Positions 54,701-62,616 of a stretch of 64,000 bases of DNA are shown here, one piece after another; position 1 is the first letter of the stretch; every line of letters starts with the position of its first letter. The stretch covers positions 62,001 through 126,000 of the forward strand of contig CAWKJU010000014.1 in NCBI GenBank assembly GCA_963849955.1, read 5' to 3'. Under the pieces are notes generated by a model. It did no database searches. It saw only the letters and a list, made by a program, of their open reading frames with translations, and had not been told where the DNA came from. This DNA comes from CAWFGW01 sp963849955 (GTDB lineage: Bacteria; Bacteroidota; Bacteroidia; Cytophagales; JAAEPT01). Both the position numbers and the translations under genes were made by a program.

Positions 54701-56899
54701 TGAAGGTATTTTTGAAATCCAAGGATTGTTACTTTTTTTTGCCTGTAAATAATGAATACCCGAATAACCGTATTCAATTTGCTCCTCTTTACCCATGCCA
54801 TTGGCTAACGAAATAAGAAAGTTTGGTTTAATACCGCTAGTTAATTCTAAAAATTCCAGAGAAGTTTGTTGAGTATTACTTAACGAATTTGACCATACTA
54901 AACACGGGGTTCCCTGACCTAAAAAATCCAGTATTATAGCTGAACTTATATTGTCAATATAAGGAAGGTTAGTAAGTGTTCCGCCTGCTACAAATTTATT
55001 ACCTGATGCATTATACCAATATCGAATTTCTCCATTTCCGATGTACAATATATCAGTAGTACCGCTACCATCTAAGTCATATAAACGAATTCTACTAGCA
55101 TCGAAGGTAGTATCAAAATCTATTACAGGGGAATTTTCCATTAGTACGACTTCTCCAAAATGGCCATTTCCAAGATTAGGATAATAGCTTATTCGCCCAT
55201 TTTTTATTCGAACCTGATCTTGTAATCCATCTCCTGTCATATCGGCCAGAAAGTAATCTAAGGACAAATTCCCTCCCAAAGTAGGAGCGTATTCTATTCC
55301 ATTGGATACTGGTTTAGCAAATTCATATGGTTTTTCAAACCCCTTTTTTCCTTTAAAAGGGTAGCAGACAATTTTGTCTTCGCGCTCTACAATCAAGTCA
55401 GGATATCCATCTGCATCTACATCAATGAATTTTGATTTACCGACATGGGGAATGTTTTGTAAAGCCGTAAAACCTGACCATTTTTCTTTCTCCCGATCGT
55501 ATTCGTAATATCCAGCATTCTGACCATCCAAAGAAAATAAATTCAAATTCCCATCTTGGTCAAAATCACCCAATGAGTATGTTCCAGTTAGTTGAGATGG
55601 TTTTTGAATCACAATTTCCTGTTTGCCAAACACACCATTCCCCATGTTTGGTTTATAATACCATTCATTAGCAGATTCGGTAAGTATTCCGGGAAGTCCT
55701 TCACCAAATAAATCAACGAATTGAGTTTTTAAGTGATTAAACCCTTGAGGCAAATTTTGAGTACTATCCTTTACTGTTGCTTTGAAGGAGTTACCCAGTT
55801 CTGGTTCTGTATAGTTAAACGTTATTTTAGGTAGTTCTTTCTCAGAATACTCTGAGGTTATTAAATCTTTCCTCACACCTATATATCGTACGCTTGTAAG
55901 AGTGGTGTTAGAAACATTCTCTTCATAGTTGTTTTCAAATATTCCAGTTAAAGAAGAGGTGCCTAGTTCATCGAAATGATGAAATAAAAGAATTCGATGG
56001 CAAAGCCGGTAAGTTCTTAATTCAAACCCTGGCGTATAAACCGAAAATGGATCTAATCGTGTTTTCCAAACTGAATCTGTTGGAGCAATGTTTACAGTAT
56101 AAGGTCGCGCTTCATATTCACCATAATCGAAAACAATCTCAAATAACCATTTATTATCATCAGGAATTTCATCGTCAGGAAGCAAGGGCTTGGTATTTCC
56201 ATAAAGTATTTTTTCAGGATATTTTTGACTAAACCCTGTTTTTAAAAACTTCCGTAACCGATTACTTTCAAAGGAAGAGGATGAGTCTATGTTCTCATGA
56301 TTTTCTTTTTTATACCTAAATCGTATGGCATTTCCTAAATTATCATATTGGGATTCCAGCAACCAAATAAAAGTTTTGTTTTCATTTTCTGGGTCAGAAA
56401 CCTTCGTGAGACCAGTAGATTCCAAACCGTAAATCGAAACTACATTTGTAGCTGTTACAGATCTCCAATGAATCGAATTATCAGATTTAGTTACCCACTT
56501 TTCAAAACGAATAAAGTCACTTTCTAATTTAACACGATAATAATAAACCCAATAGTTAGTGGTTTCATCAATTTTCTGAACCCAATCATTACCGGACTTG
56601 ATTAAGTGAGGTACTAACGTATAAGATCCATTAAAAGCATATTGATCAGATCCATCGTATTTTGGTAAGCCTTTTTTTGTATCTATTGAAATAGAGGCAA
56701 GTCCACTTAACGCCCATCCTTTTCCAAAAATTGAACTTCTTGAAGTTGAGTTATACTGTAATGATAAATTAGGACCAAACCCATTTCTTCCCTCAGAAAG
56801 AGGTATACCTATCATTCCGGTAACACTTCCAGAAGATGCATTTACATCCAATGAATGTTCAAGCTGAAGCTCTTGAATATTTAAACTGCTAAAGTTCAT
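48770..56899 (-). CDS. Fused TcB-TcC toxin subunit with deaminase-like C-terminus
   Basis: A 2709-residue fusion; the ATG at 56899 is used because the longer frame starts at TTG. Residues 1-300 form a SpvB-type domain (STSRSSIFGKGWALSGLASI). FG-GAP/VCBS-like units follow (DVDADGYPDLIVE, DMTGDGLQDQVRI), then the TcdB middle regions and RHS repeats that build the cocoon. The RHS core ends at YRYYAHWIGGWINPDP and DPNGL (2109-2113), the usual TcC self-cleavage region. The variable C-terminus (about 2114-2709) has a Gly/Ser/Asp/Glu-rich linker (2206-2430), a hydrophobic Ala-rich stretch (2471-2550), and a last domain with HAE (2653-2655) and CxxC (2685-2688) like zinc deaminases. First gene of the two-gene Tc operon. 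Confidence 0.92.
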   Translation of the reverse strand: MNFSSLNIQELQLEHSLDVNASSGSVTGMIGIPLSEGRNGFGPNLSLQYNSTSRSSIFGKGWALSGLASISIDTKKGLPKYDGSDQYAFNGSYTLVPHLIKSGNDWVQKIDETTNYWVYYYRVKLESDFIRFEKWVTKSDNSIHWRSVTATNVVSIYGLESTGLTKVSDPENENKTFIWLLESQYDNLGNAIRFRYKKENHENIDSSSSFESNRLRKFLKTGFSQKYPEKILYGNTKPLLPDDEIPDDNKWLFEIVFDYGEYEARPYTVNIAPTDSVWKTRLDPFSVYTPGFELRTYRLCHRILLFHHFDELGTSSLTGIFENNYEENVSNTTLTSVRYIGVRKDLITSEYSEKELPKITFNYTEPELGNSFKATVKDSTQNLPQGFNHLKTQFVDLFGEGLPGILTESANEWYYKPNMGNGVFGKQEIVIQKPSQLTGTYSLGDFDQDGNLNLFSLDGQNAGYYEYDREKEKWSGFTALQNIPHVGKSKFIDVDADGYPDLIVEREDKIVCYPFKGKKGFEKPYEFAKPVSNGIEYAPTLGGNLSLDYFLADMTGDGLQDQVRIKNGRISYYPNLGNGHFGEVVLMENSPVIDFDTTFDASRIRLYDLDGSGTTDILYIGNGEIRYWYNASGNKFVAGGTLTNLPYIDNISSAIILDFLGQGTPCLVWSNSLSNTQQTSLEFLELTSGIKPNFLISLANGMGKEEQIEYGYSGIHYLQAKKSNNPWISKIPSHFTVADKKIVIDHVTNTRFTTEYKYKDGQYDGNERSFITFGLVEQYDSELFHNASLAQETHYTQPSCIKTWLHSGIFGWDAKRTKQYYNKDTHHQLLVPQSFEQDEALEADDFVLAYHSLAGKILRQETYATTSDGQLAEHPFQVSQQAYTIRKLQPRTKNNDACFFTYQTEALNYTYEQEANDPKISHQFSLAVNQYGDIEKALSVSYARRSHVSGRYLAQTKDYITLELHHYLNKDSLTNFQTGILYETKNFEVNHINRLPDSIFKWKELQVVYDELVANKIEFDESFISGGSSQARLTSWDRTYFWNEAFDDVLPFSQVSNAVFAHHEESACFNDALITRVFDNKVTPTLITDPNEGNYIQKERYWWQHTAINHFKGVDGFYNLDKVERDSSNVTTYKYDSYNLTIIEITDPLSNITRGKIDYNLVEPYQLIDQNDNVSEVLYDPLGVAIVNTHQGTVLDDSNTLQKYGNNLIADYVRRSDENFSNILNNPTLYLQQAGTFLFYDFDSALAIPLKSIRLVRENLVHNGKGGVDNNPTYQLGVDYQDGYGRIVQSKQKVEAGLAIQRRVDGRVDTAPDGKPILSQSANRWLVSGHVVYNNKQQAVRKFEPFFSTLVEFENDTELEEYGVSAQTYYDSVGRAYQVNLPNNTFTEIKFSPWEVTSYDQNDTVDRSLYKTFREFLPSSDPEKRALEQSLAHKDTPSTIIYDVLGREIVTIERNNDGTERKVEKQYDVNGNISQLVDARNILAFQYTRDMLGRLLHEKSNDAGEKWNFYNNNDQAIHLWDSRNVHQNVRYDYLGRTTTVHVEGALGLNQLVERFVYGEDAGVIQAKEKNLRGGLVTHYDQAGIHTLNKAVPGGVPSLVERRLLDQFTSEPDWNDPSSVALGADTFISQYGYDALGRLIEQHLPDNTTRKIIFNQGGGVKRVLVSTLDGRLNEEEILKDTIYDAKGLRQKMVLGNNVELAYTYDVETFRMKRLCSRKISGVARTYQDISYTYDPVGNLVHTVDEAQQTDSVNPKVMEGLNVSSHAEFEYDALYQLKRASGRVHQALIQNDYRDRSRGPSIPSNWGKGTRHITLNNAAAVERYTRNYEFDIAGNIRSIHHSGTSQNWTKQLWISASSNRSLPMFDLNGIALTNPENDFDANGNCVSMSHLEQIEWNYRNNISKAVVIDRSAQGKANDEEYYVYSGDGKRIRKITQRVIDVSTNTVERTEKIYLDGCEIKRITRGTTEILKRFTSQITDGKNNLATIHSWETDTQARETDDVSQKKIHYQLSNHLGSSSLELDENGDVITYEEYFPYGGTAFIAGRNKKEIDLKSYRYSAKERDDFTGLYYFGYRYYAHWIGGWINPDPLGPEDSENLYLYVHNNPINLIDPNGLQSTSSDLHVIGQVETGLTEAQAMSQFNASQGVRLGVRVLDLEKQGNNWVVVRHRELTATELQRFRDIQEQWVDHPEIAEMFTTLEVILSDLRGPSEGVSGDGGGEGEAGDESDTNVGTDVGEGSEGSGSGVSASSSGTGDANTGDGISSDSQGQTTGEGDGNTGVADANAGDGSSSGTGTIERTGRGTGRTGSGTGSRGRRTGSGSSTGHPSGRVGGSPTGVDGGVRGGSPEGALGGDINGHSGGSLDGDINGHPDGHPNGTLEGAVDGTEDTGTGTGEGTSSSDGSESGSTESSGEGEEGNGEQGEGQQGDPQTNWLDTVTHWTGYLNLEFGSDHSTGGAGGIPGAMDLFGWRPPMWVRRIIQVAYIATTIITTVIPIGKAALAAKVAIQGALKIGLKATATKLLTAIAAKIPTRAAMAAGASQLGHAMAAAPVLFGAMLRRTPQAVLRPTAELLERVASHPNALRGIANEVHLMGNVFGETLAVTRATLKNGDDVFFAAINSGARRLNPSQIEAIERLGINVVPQYFRNIPIMRKIYHAEVNMIHHLGDAQLGGLRWGISMVGNKASHLCGDCLRRIRMFDRQMGISSIIENLL
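49620..50284 (-). repeat. Low-complexity Gly/Ser/Asp/Glu/Thr-rich linker region
   Basis: About 222 codons encode mostly Gly, Ser, Asp, Glu, Thr and Asn (units such as GDINGHSGGSLDGDINGHPD). It separates the RHS cocoon from the effector end of the Tc fusion. Such linkers are unusual in TcC tails. Slippage-prone DNA could vary its length between strains. Confidence 0.85.
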
Positions 56900-57446
56900 G
56901 CTGGTCAAATTTAGCGTTCTTGGTTACTTTTCTACATCTACATCATGTTTAAAGGTTGCTTTAAAAAAGGTTCTCACTTTCAACTTCAATTTGCGAAAAA
57001 AATGGATAAAACATTAAGAAATATGACCTGCTTGATTCCACAAAACACATCTTCCATTTTTTTAAGCGTTCCGACATATCACCTATATATGAAGCACTTA
57101 TGACTGAATCTAAGGAGGGTTTCAACCAAAATCAACCCTTGAATCAAAAATATTTTTATCTTAATGAATAAACTGAGCTAAGCGGTTTTTTTCTTCTAAT
57201 TTAGGTGAAAATTTCACCAGATAATTTTACAATAATCAAATAAAATCTTTTAATTAGCACACTAAAAAAACATGCATTTTTAATAAAAAAATTACACATA
57301 AAAATCTAAACATACCTTTTATCAACTATTTTTCAAATAGAGGATTGTTTAGTGTTCACTTAGCCTGCTATATAAAAAAGTGACATTAATCTATTTTTTA
57401 GTATTCAGCCCAAATAATAGCGAATAAAAACGAAGAGGAGTTTCAA
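56900..57446. other. 547-base gap upstream of the Tc operon
   Basis: AT-rich and non-coding. On the minus strand TAAATTTG lies 6 bases before the tc start, a possible -7 element giving a very short leader, but no TTTG box is correctly placed. A weak hairpin AGGGTT/AACCCT lies near 57117-57138. I see no regulator gene or tRNA here. Confidence 0.45.
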
Positions 57447-58037
57447 TTAAACTCCTTCTGCTACAACTTCTTTTACCTCAGGTACCATTCGTGTTAACAA
57501 ATTTTCAATACCTGCTTTTAAAGTCAATGTAGATGATGGACAACCACTACATGAACCTTGTAATAAAACTTTAACAACCCCATCATTAAAAGAATGAAAT
57601 GAAATTGCACCACCATCTTGCTCCACTGCAGGTCGTACATAATCATTTAAAATTGCTTTAATCTTTTCATCTATATCGCCCCCAGCGCTAGTAGCGGCAG
57701 TTGGTTTTTCGTCTTCTTGGGTTTTTTCATCCAGCACATCACTAGAAAAAACAGGTTTTTCAGCTACAATGTAGTCTTTGATAAACTCTTTTATTTCTGA
57801 ATTGATTTCAAACCAATCGATGTCAGCACTTTTTGTAATAGTAATAAAGTTATTTGCAATGAACACACGGTCTACAAAGTCGAACTTTTCAAATAGCGCT
57901 TTAGCCAAAGGACTTGCTTCGGTTTCTTCTATTGAAGGGAAGTCTAAGTGTAAGTTTTGAAGCAACTTAAAGTTTAACACAAACTTTAATGAATTGGGGT
58001 TTGGACTTGCCTCGGTATAAACGTTCACGTATTTCAT
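57447..58037 (-). CDS. NfuA/NifU-like iron-sulfur scaffold protein
   Basis: A 196-residue protein of the Nfu type. The N-terminal domain (about 1-95, YTEASPNPNSLKFVLN) is the Nfu N-domain, and the C-terminal NifU domain (about 121-190) carries the cluster-binding C163-x-x-C166 in GSCSGCPSS. It delivers Fe-S clusters to target enzymes. An acidic linker separates the domains. It is the last gene of a probable batD-aroC-symporter-nfu operon, 60 bases after the symporter. Confidence 0.92.
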   Translation of the reverse strand: MKYVNVYTEASPNPNSLKFVLNFKLLQNLHLDFPSIEETEASPLAKALFEKFDFVDRVFIANNFITITKSADIDWFEINSEIKEFIKDYIVAEKPVFSSDVLDEKTQEDEKPTAATSAGGDIDEKIKAILNDYVRPAVEQDGGAISFHSFNDGVVKVLLQGSCSGCPSSTLTLKAGIENLLTRMVPEVKEVVAEGV

Positions 58038-58097
58038 TATCTTTCTAATTTATATTTATTACAACCATTTTTTGGGCTGAAATGATTCACTTCTTCT

Positions 58098-59348
58098 TTA
58101 AGATTTTTCTGTTTTGGCTATTACAGCTGTTACCGTAGCATCACCTGTCACATTAACTACTGTACGACACATATCTAAGATTCGGTCAGGTGCCATGATT
58201 AAGGCAATACCTTCAATGGGAATATTTTCTGACTGTAACACTATACCTAACATAATCATGCCTGCGCCTGGCACTCCAGCAGAACCCACAGAAGCGACTA
58301 ATGCAGTTAATACTATTCCCAATTGTTGGGTTAAGGATAAATCAATACCATACACTTGGGCAATAAAAATTGCCGCTACTGCTTGATAGAGACTAGTTCC
58401 ATCCATGTTAATGGTTGAACCCAAAGGTAACACAAAACTGGTGACTTTCTCTGGCAATTTCAACCTCCGCTCACATTGCTGCATGGTTACGGGTAAAGTG
58501 GCTGAACTAGAAGAAGAACTAAAGGCTAATAATTGAGCGGGACGGATTCCTTCATAAAATTCCTTTATCGGTATGTTACTGAAGTATTTTAACATTAAGG
58601 GGTATACACCGAGCGCCATAATTATCAACCCTAATAAAACAGTAAAGCTATACTGCAATAAAGCGAAAAGCAGATCATGTGAATGGGTTTCTACCACAAG
58701 CGAAGCAATTAATGCAAAAACACCAAACGGTGCTAAGTACATAATATACTCTACTATCTTTAGGATGAAGTCATTGGCTTTATTTAGCCAATCAACTATA
58801 GGTTGTACTTTTTTATCTTCAAAAGCGACTAGAACAACACCCGCAACCAAGGCAAAAAGCACAAAATAGAGCATCTTGCTAACAATATTATTGGGGAAGC
58901 CATCCACAAAACGTTCCCATACTGACATCGTTTCATAGGCAATGACCTTATCATGTTGCTGTTCTGCTTCTACTTTATATATCTCAAGTAACTGGTTGCG
59001 CGTTTCTTCGCCTATTGCTTTGCCAGGTTGAATAATATCCACGATTACAATGCCTATAACTATCGCTATGACTGTAGTTAAGGTATATATCAAAATGGTT
59101 TTTCCGCCTAGTCGGGATAATTTACTTATACCTTCCAAATTGGTAATCCCCACTGTTACCGAGACTAAAACCAGCGGCAGAGCAATGTATTTTAGCACCT
59201 CTAAAAAAATAGTCCCAATCGGTTTGATATACACTACCGTTAGATCGGGACTTAGACTTGACTCTTTGTTAATGATACCCCAAATAAAACCGGCAACTAA
59301 GCCAATAAGAATTTTTAGGTACAGCGGAAAAGCAGTCTTTTTTTTCAC
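58098..59348 (-). CDS. Dicarboxylate/amino acid:cation symporter (DAACS family)
   Basis: A 416-residue membrane protein of the GltP/DctA family. The re-entrant hairpin HP1 has AFSSSSSSATLPVTM, the unwound TM7 has NMDGTSLYQ, and HP2 is around GSAGVPGAGMIMLG. About eight helices surround them. It imports glutamate/aspartate or C4-dicarboxylates with Na+ or H+. It starts with GTG directly after the aroC stop (TAGGTG), so the two genes are translationally coupled. Substrate choice cannot be read from sequence with certainty. Confidence 0.92.
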   Translation of the reverse strand: MKKKTAFPLYLKILIGLVAGFIWGIINKESSLSPDLTVVYIKPIGTIFLEVLKYIALPLVLVSVTVGITNLEGISKLSRLGGKTILIYTLTTVIAIVIGIVIVDIIQPGKAIGEETRNQLLEIYKVEAEQQHDKVIAYETMSVWERFVDGFPNNIVSKMLYFVLFALVAGVVLVAFEDKKVQPIVDWLNKANDFILKIVEYIMYLAPFGVFALIASLVVETHSHDLLFALLQYSFTVLLGLIIMALGVYPLMLKYFSNIPIKEFYEGIRPAQLLAFSSSSSSATLPVTMQQCERRLKLPEKVTSFVLPLGSTINMDGTSLYQAVAAIFIAQVYGIDLSLTQQLGIVLTALVASVGSAGVPGAGMIMLGIVLQSENIPIEGIALIMAPDRILDMCRTVVNVTGDATVTAVIAKTEKS

Positions 59349-60443
59349 CTAGATATGTTTTGTTTTATTTCTCAAGAAGAAATCCAAAATCACTATTGCC
59401 GACATCGCCTCTACTATCGGAACTGCTCTTGGAACTACACAGGGATCATGTCGTCCCTTCCCAGAAACCGTAGCTGCATTGCCATGTTTATCAACGCTAT
59501 CTTGATCAGCCATAATGGTAGCTACAGGTTTGAAAGCGACATTAAAATAAATATCCTGACCATTTGAAATACCGCCTTGAATACCACCGGAATAATTGGT
59601 CTTCGTTTTCACTTTCCCCTCTTCCATGTAAAAGGCATCGTTGTGTTTGGATCCATTTAAGGTAACTCCTTCAAAGCCACTTCCATATTCAAAGCCTTTT
59701 ACCGCATTAATGCTCAGCATCGCTTTGCCTAATTCAGCATGCAGCTTGTCAAACACAGGTTCGCCCAACCCAGCAGGGGTTCCAGTGATTACTCCTGTAA
59801 CTAAGCCCCCAATCGTATCCCTGTTTTTACGGGTATCATCAATTAGGTCATACATTTCTTGAGCTGTTTCAGGATCAGGACAACGTACATCACGAACCGC
59901 ATCGGTCATTTGTTTCTGCTCAAAATATAAGTCGAGTTCTGTATATTTTTTCTCTAATTTCAATGTGCCAACCTGCGACACATAAGCAAAAACCTCTACA
60001 CCTAGTTTTTTTAAAATGATTTTTGCTACTGCTCCAGCAGCCACTCGGGCAGCAGTTTCGCGCGCTGAGCTTCTCCCACCACCTCTATAGTCTCTAATGC
60101 CATATTTTGCCTCATAGGTAAAATCAGCATGAGATGGTCTGAATTTTTCGGCAATGTGCGAATAATCGTGACTCCGCTGATCCTCATTCCAAATCACAAT
60201 ATTTAAAGGAGTTCCTGTAGTTTTTCCTTCAAAAATCCCTGAAAGAATCTCAAACTCATCTGCTTCTTTCCGTTGAGTAACTATTTTCGATTGCCCAGGT
60301 TTTCTACGAGTCAATTCGGCTTGGATAAACGCCATATCCAACTCAATGCCTGCAGGACAACCGTCAATTGTCACTCCTAATGCTCTCCCATGCGACTCTC
60401 CAAACGTAGTGATTTTGAATGCCTGTCCGTATGTATTATCCAT
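59349..60443 (-). CDS. aroC: Chorismate synthase
   Basis: A 364-residue FMN-dependent enzyme that converts EPSP to chorismate, the last shared step to aromatic amino acids. Landmarks are ESHGRALGVTIDGCPAGI near the start, RPSHADFTYEAKYG, GGRSSARETAARVAAGAVAK and FEYGSGFEG. Length is normal. It abuts the batD stop by one base and the symporter GTG. The ATG at 60443 is the only plausible start. Confidence 0.96.
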   Translation of the reverse strand: MDNTYGQAFKITTFGESHGRALGVTIDGCPAGIELDMAFIQAELTRRKPGQSKIVTQRKEADEFEILSGIFEGKTTGTPLNIVIWNEDQRSHDYSHIAEKFRPSHADFTYEAKYGIRDYRGGGRSSARETAARVAAGAVAKIILKKLGVEVFAYVSQVGTLKLEKKYTELDLYFEQKQMTDAVRDVRCPDPETAQEMYDLIDDTRKNRDTIGGLVTGVITGTPAGLGEPVFDKLHAELGKAMLSINAVKGFEYGSGFEGVTLNGSKHNDAFYMEEGKVKTKTNYSGGIQGGISNGQDIYFNVAFKPVATIMADQDSVDKHGNAATVSGKGRHDPCVVPRAVPIVEAMSAIVILDFFLRNKTKHI

Positions 60444-61874
60444 CTATTTTTTAATGATCACAAATCCTATAATAGCTAACATAACTAAAATAAAAATGTT
60501 AGCAAAGAGTTTTAATACACTTCCCTTATTGCGTGAAAACAGTGTATTATTCTCCAATTCTAACCCTTCGTAAAACATCCCTAAATCCGAATCTGATATC
60601 GCTGCATTTTTTCTGCTTTCACCACTTATTATTAGTGGAATATCCGATTTCAACGTATCATATTTTTCCGTGACGGGGTTGAAATAGATAAAAGAAACAT
60701 ATTTCCCTAACTGATATTTCCCTGGTTCATTCGGAATCACATCATACTCAAATTCTTTGGAGCCGACTACCCGACCGTCACCTCGATTAATTTGTGTTTG
60801 TATGTCAGGCTGAAAAAAATTCAAACTATCACTGATCCGTATCGTGGGATTGCCAATTGCTGAGATATTTCCTTCTCCATAAATTTTACAGGAATATTTC
60901 AATCCTTCATCGGTACTCAATTTCACTTTATCTACTTTTTCTACTAACTCATAATCTCCAACACTTACTTGATCTTTCAAAGGATGTGGAGGCAGAGGCT
61001 TCACCTTTATTTTTTTTGATTTTGAAGAGAAAGTTTTAAATGTCTCTTGCGCATTACTTCCAAAAAATGTGCGTTGCTTAGCAATTTTATACTTCACCAT
61101 TTTTAACTTCTGAGACTTGATAACAATATCATCATCATTTAATGGATAAAACACCGACTGAAAAAGTTTAAACTTCAAGAACGGCATACCATCCAATGTA
61201 ATTTGTTCTCCATTCAATTCTTTGATTTCGAACGACTCCTCCCAAGAGTTATCGGGGATAACATTTTTTTTAATATCTTGAATTTGCTGACCTAAGTCAT
61301 CGCTTGATGCAAAAAGGTTTCGTTGCTCCACAGGAATATACAACGCACCAGTTACAGTGACACCCTCACCTTCATAAATTTCATTTCTATTGGAAGAAAT
61401 AGCGAAAAAAGCATTGTCTTCAACATCAACGTATTCCTTTTCTTGCGCACCTTGCATATCATCAAAGGGATCCCAAAAACTTCTTCGTCTACTTTGCTGC
61501 TGTTTTGCAGGCCCAACAGTAATGGTTGTGCCTTGTGAAGTCACCGTTTGCCCATTAATATTAATCTTAAAAGGTGGTAACCCAAACGTACCTTCCTTTG
61601 CTGCGCGATAATTTTGAGTTAAGGTGTTTGAAGAAGAACTTCTCCCATTAATTATCTGGTAAGAAGAACTTGATGACGTCCCCTGCTTGGAAAAGCCAGG
61701 TATTTCAGGAAACCCTGAATACGTCTCTACGCTACCTCCTTCTACTACAATGCTAATAGAAAAATATTGATTTATAGCAATTGAGTTACTTCCCAATTGA
61801 ATAGATGCTTTCTGTGCTTTTAAACTATTCAATGAAAGCAGCATTAGAAATGATATAAAGAATAAGTGCCTCAT
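60444..61874 (-). CDS. batD: BatD-like membrane protein
   Basis: A 476-residue protein with a signal peptide (MRHLFFISFLMLLSLNSLKA) and a large periplasmic beta-sandwich part (YFSISIVVEGGSVETYSGFP, EIYEGEGVTVTGALYIPVEQ). A single C-terminal helix (LFANIFILVMLAIIGFVIIK, about 455-474) follows. It belongs to the BatD family of aerotolerance-operon proteins. Family members are often near 590 residues, so this one is shorter. No batA, batB or batC genes adjoin it; it heads an operon with aroC, a symporter and nfu. The moxR gene in this window lies 59 kb away. Confidence 0.85.
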   Translation of the reverse strand: MRHLFFISFLMLLSLNSLKAQKASIQLGSNSIAINQYFSISIVVEGGSVETYSGFPEIPGFSKQGTSSSSSYQIINGRSSSSNTLTQNYRAAKEGTFGLPPFKININGQTVTSQGTTITVGPAKQQQSRRRSFWDPFDDMQGAQEKEYVDVEDNAFFAISSNRNEIYEGEGVTVTGALYIPVEQRNLFASSDDLGQQIQDIKKNVIPDNSWEESFEIKELNGEQITLDGMPFLKFKLFQSVFYPLNDDDIVIKSQKLKMVKYKIAKQRTFFGSNAQETFKTFSSKSKKIKVKPLPPHPLKDQVSVGDYELVEKVDKVKLSTDEGLKYSCKIYGEGNISAIGNPTIRISDSLNFFQPDIQTQINRGDGRVVGSKEFEYDVIPNEPGKYQLGKYVSFIYFNPVTEKYDTLKSDIPLIISGESRKNAAISDSDLGMFYEGLELENNTLFSRNKGSVLKLFANIFILVMLAIIGFVIIKK

Positions 61875-61897
61875 AAATCTATCTCTAAAAAAACAAC

Positions 61898-61930
61898 AAA
61901 AGGGGTGTAAGTAAACTCACACCCCTTTTT
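61898..61930 (-). terminator. Terminator of the rplU-rpmA operon
   Basis: AAAAGGGGTGT (61898-61908) and ACACCCCTTTT (61919-61929) form an 11-bp stem 25 bases after the rpmA stop, with T-rich sequence following on the minus strand. Confidence 0.9.
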
Positions 61931-61954
61931 ACATTATCTTAAAATTGAAACTAA

Positions 61955-62215
61955 TTAAGCTTCAACAGGTAATATCGATACAATTGATTTACCGTTTTTT
62001 CCTTTTCGGAAATTAACGATACCGTCTTCTAAAGCAAAAAGCGTGTGGTCTCTACCTAACCCAACATTTTCTCCTGCGTGATGTACAGTGCCTCTTTGTC
62101 TAACAAGAATATTTCCTGCTATAGCACCTTGACCACCATATATCTTCACACCTAATCGTTTGCTTTCCGACTCTCTTCCGTTACGCGAACTACTCGCTGC
62201 TTTTTTGTGTGCCAT
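61955..62215 (-). CDS. rpmA: 50S ribosomal protein L27
   Basis: An 86-residue ribosomal protein. The N-terminus MAHKKAASSSRNGRESESKR is the classical L27 tail that reaches toward the peptidyl transferase centre, followed by VKIYGGQGAIAGNILVRQRG. It follows rplU with a 30-base gap and ends in a strong terminator. Confidence 0.97.
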   Translation of the reverse strand: MAHKKAASSSRNGRESESKRLGVKIYGGQGAIAGNILVRQRGTVHHAGENVGLGRDHTLFALEDGIVNFRKGKNGKSIVSILPVEA

Positions 62216-62245
62216 TTTTTATATCTTTTTATAGCTTAAGTTAAC

Positions 62246-62557
62246 TTAAACTGAAATTTTACTAATTGATACTTGCGTCATTTGTTGACGGTGACCATTC
62301 AATTTCTGATAGCCCTTTCTTCTTTTTTTCTTAAAAACAATTTTCTTGTCTCCTTGAACCTGACCTTCAATTGTCGCACTTATTTTCGCGCCTTTTAACA
62401 AAGGTGCTCCAAAAGAAAATTTTCCGTCATTCTCAACAAGTAATACTTTGTCAAACTCAACTTTATCTCCTTTTTGGCCAGCAAGTTTATCTACGAACAA
62501 AGTCTGTTTGTCCTCTATTTTGTATTGCTTTCCTGCTATGTCTACGATTGCGTACAT
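62246..62557 (-). CDS. rplU: 50S ribosomal protein L21
   Basis: A 103-residue ribosomal protein that binds 23S rRNA. The ATG at 62557 gives MYAIVDIAGKQYKIEDKQTL, the standard L21 start; the in-frame extension to 62620 lies in the promoter region and is rejected. The C-terminal KKKRRKGYQKLNGHRQQMTQ is also characteristic. First gene of rplU-rpmA. Confidence 0.97.
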   Translation of the reverse strand: MYAIVDIAGKQYKIEDKQTLFVDKLAGQKGDKVEFDKVLLVENDGKFSFGAPLLKGAKISATIEGQVQGDKKIVFKKKRRKGYQKLNGHRQQMTQVSISKISV

Positions 62558-62584
62558 TTCTTTACTTCCTTTTAAAACGGGCGA

Positions 62585-62616
62585 CAAATATACGAGACCT
62601 ATTTTTTTAAACCAAA
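62585..62616 (-). promoter_or_regulatory. Bacteroidetes-type promoter of rplU-rpmA
   Basis: On the minus strand TTTG (62613-62616) and TATATTTG (62585-62592) are separated by 20 bases, matching the TTTG/TAnnTTTG promoter of this phylum. Transcription would begin about 20 bases before the rplU ATG. Confidence 0.7.

Noticed and set aside
48770..56899. RHS polymorphic toxin of a type VI secretion system
   Set aside because: The SpvB and TcdB middle domains and the adjacent TcA subunit identify a Tc toxin; there is no PAAR domain or vgrG gene.
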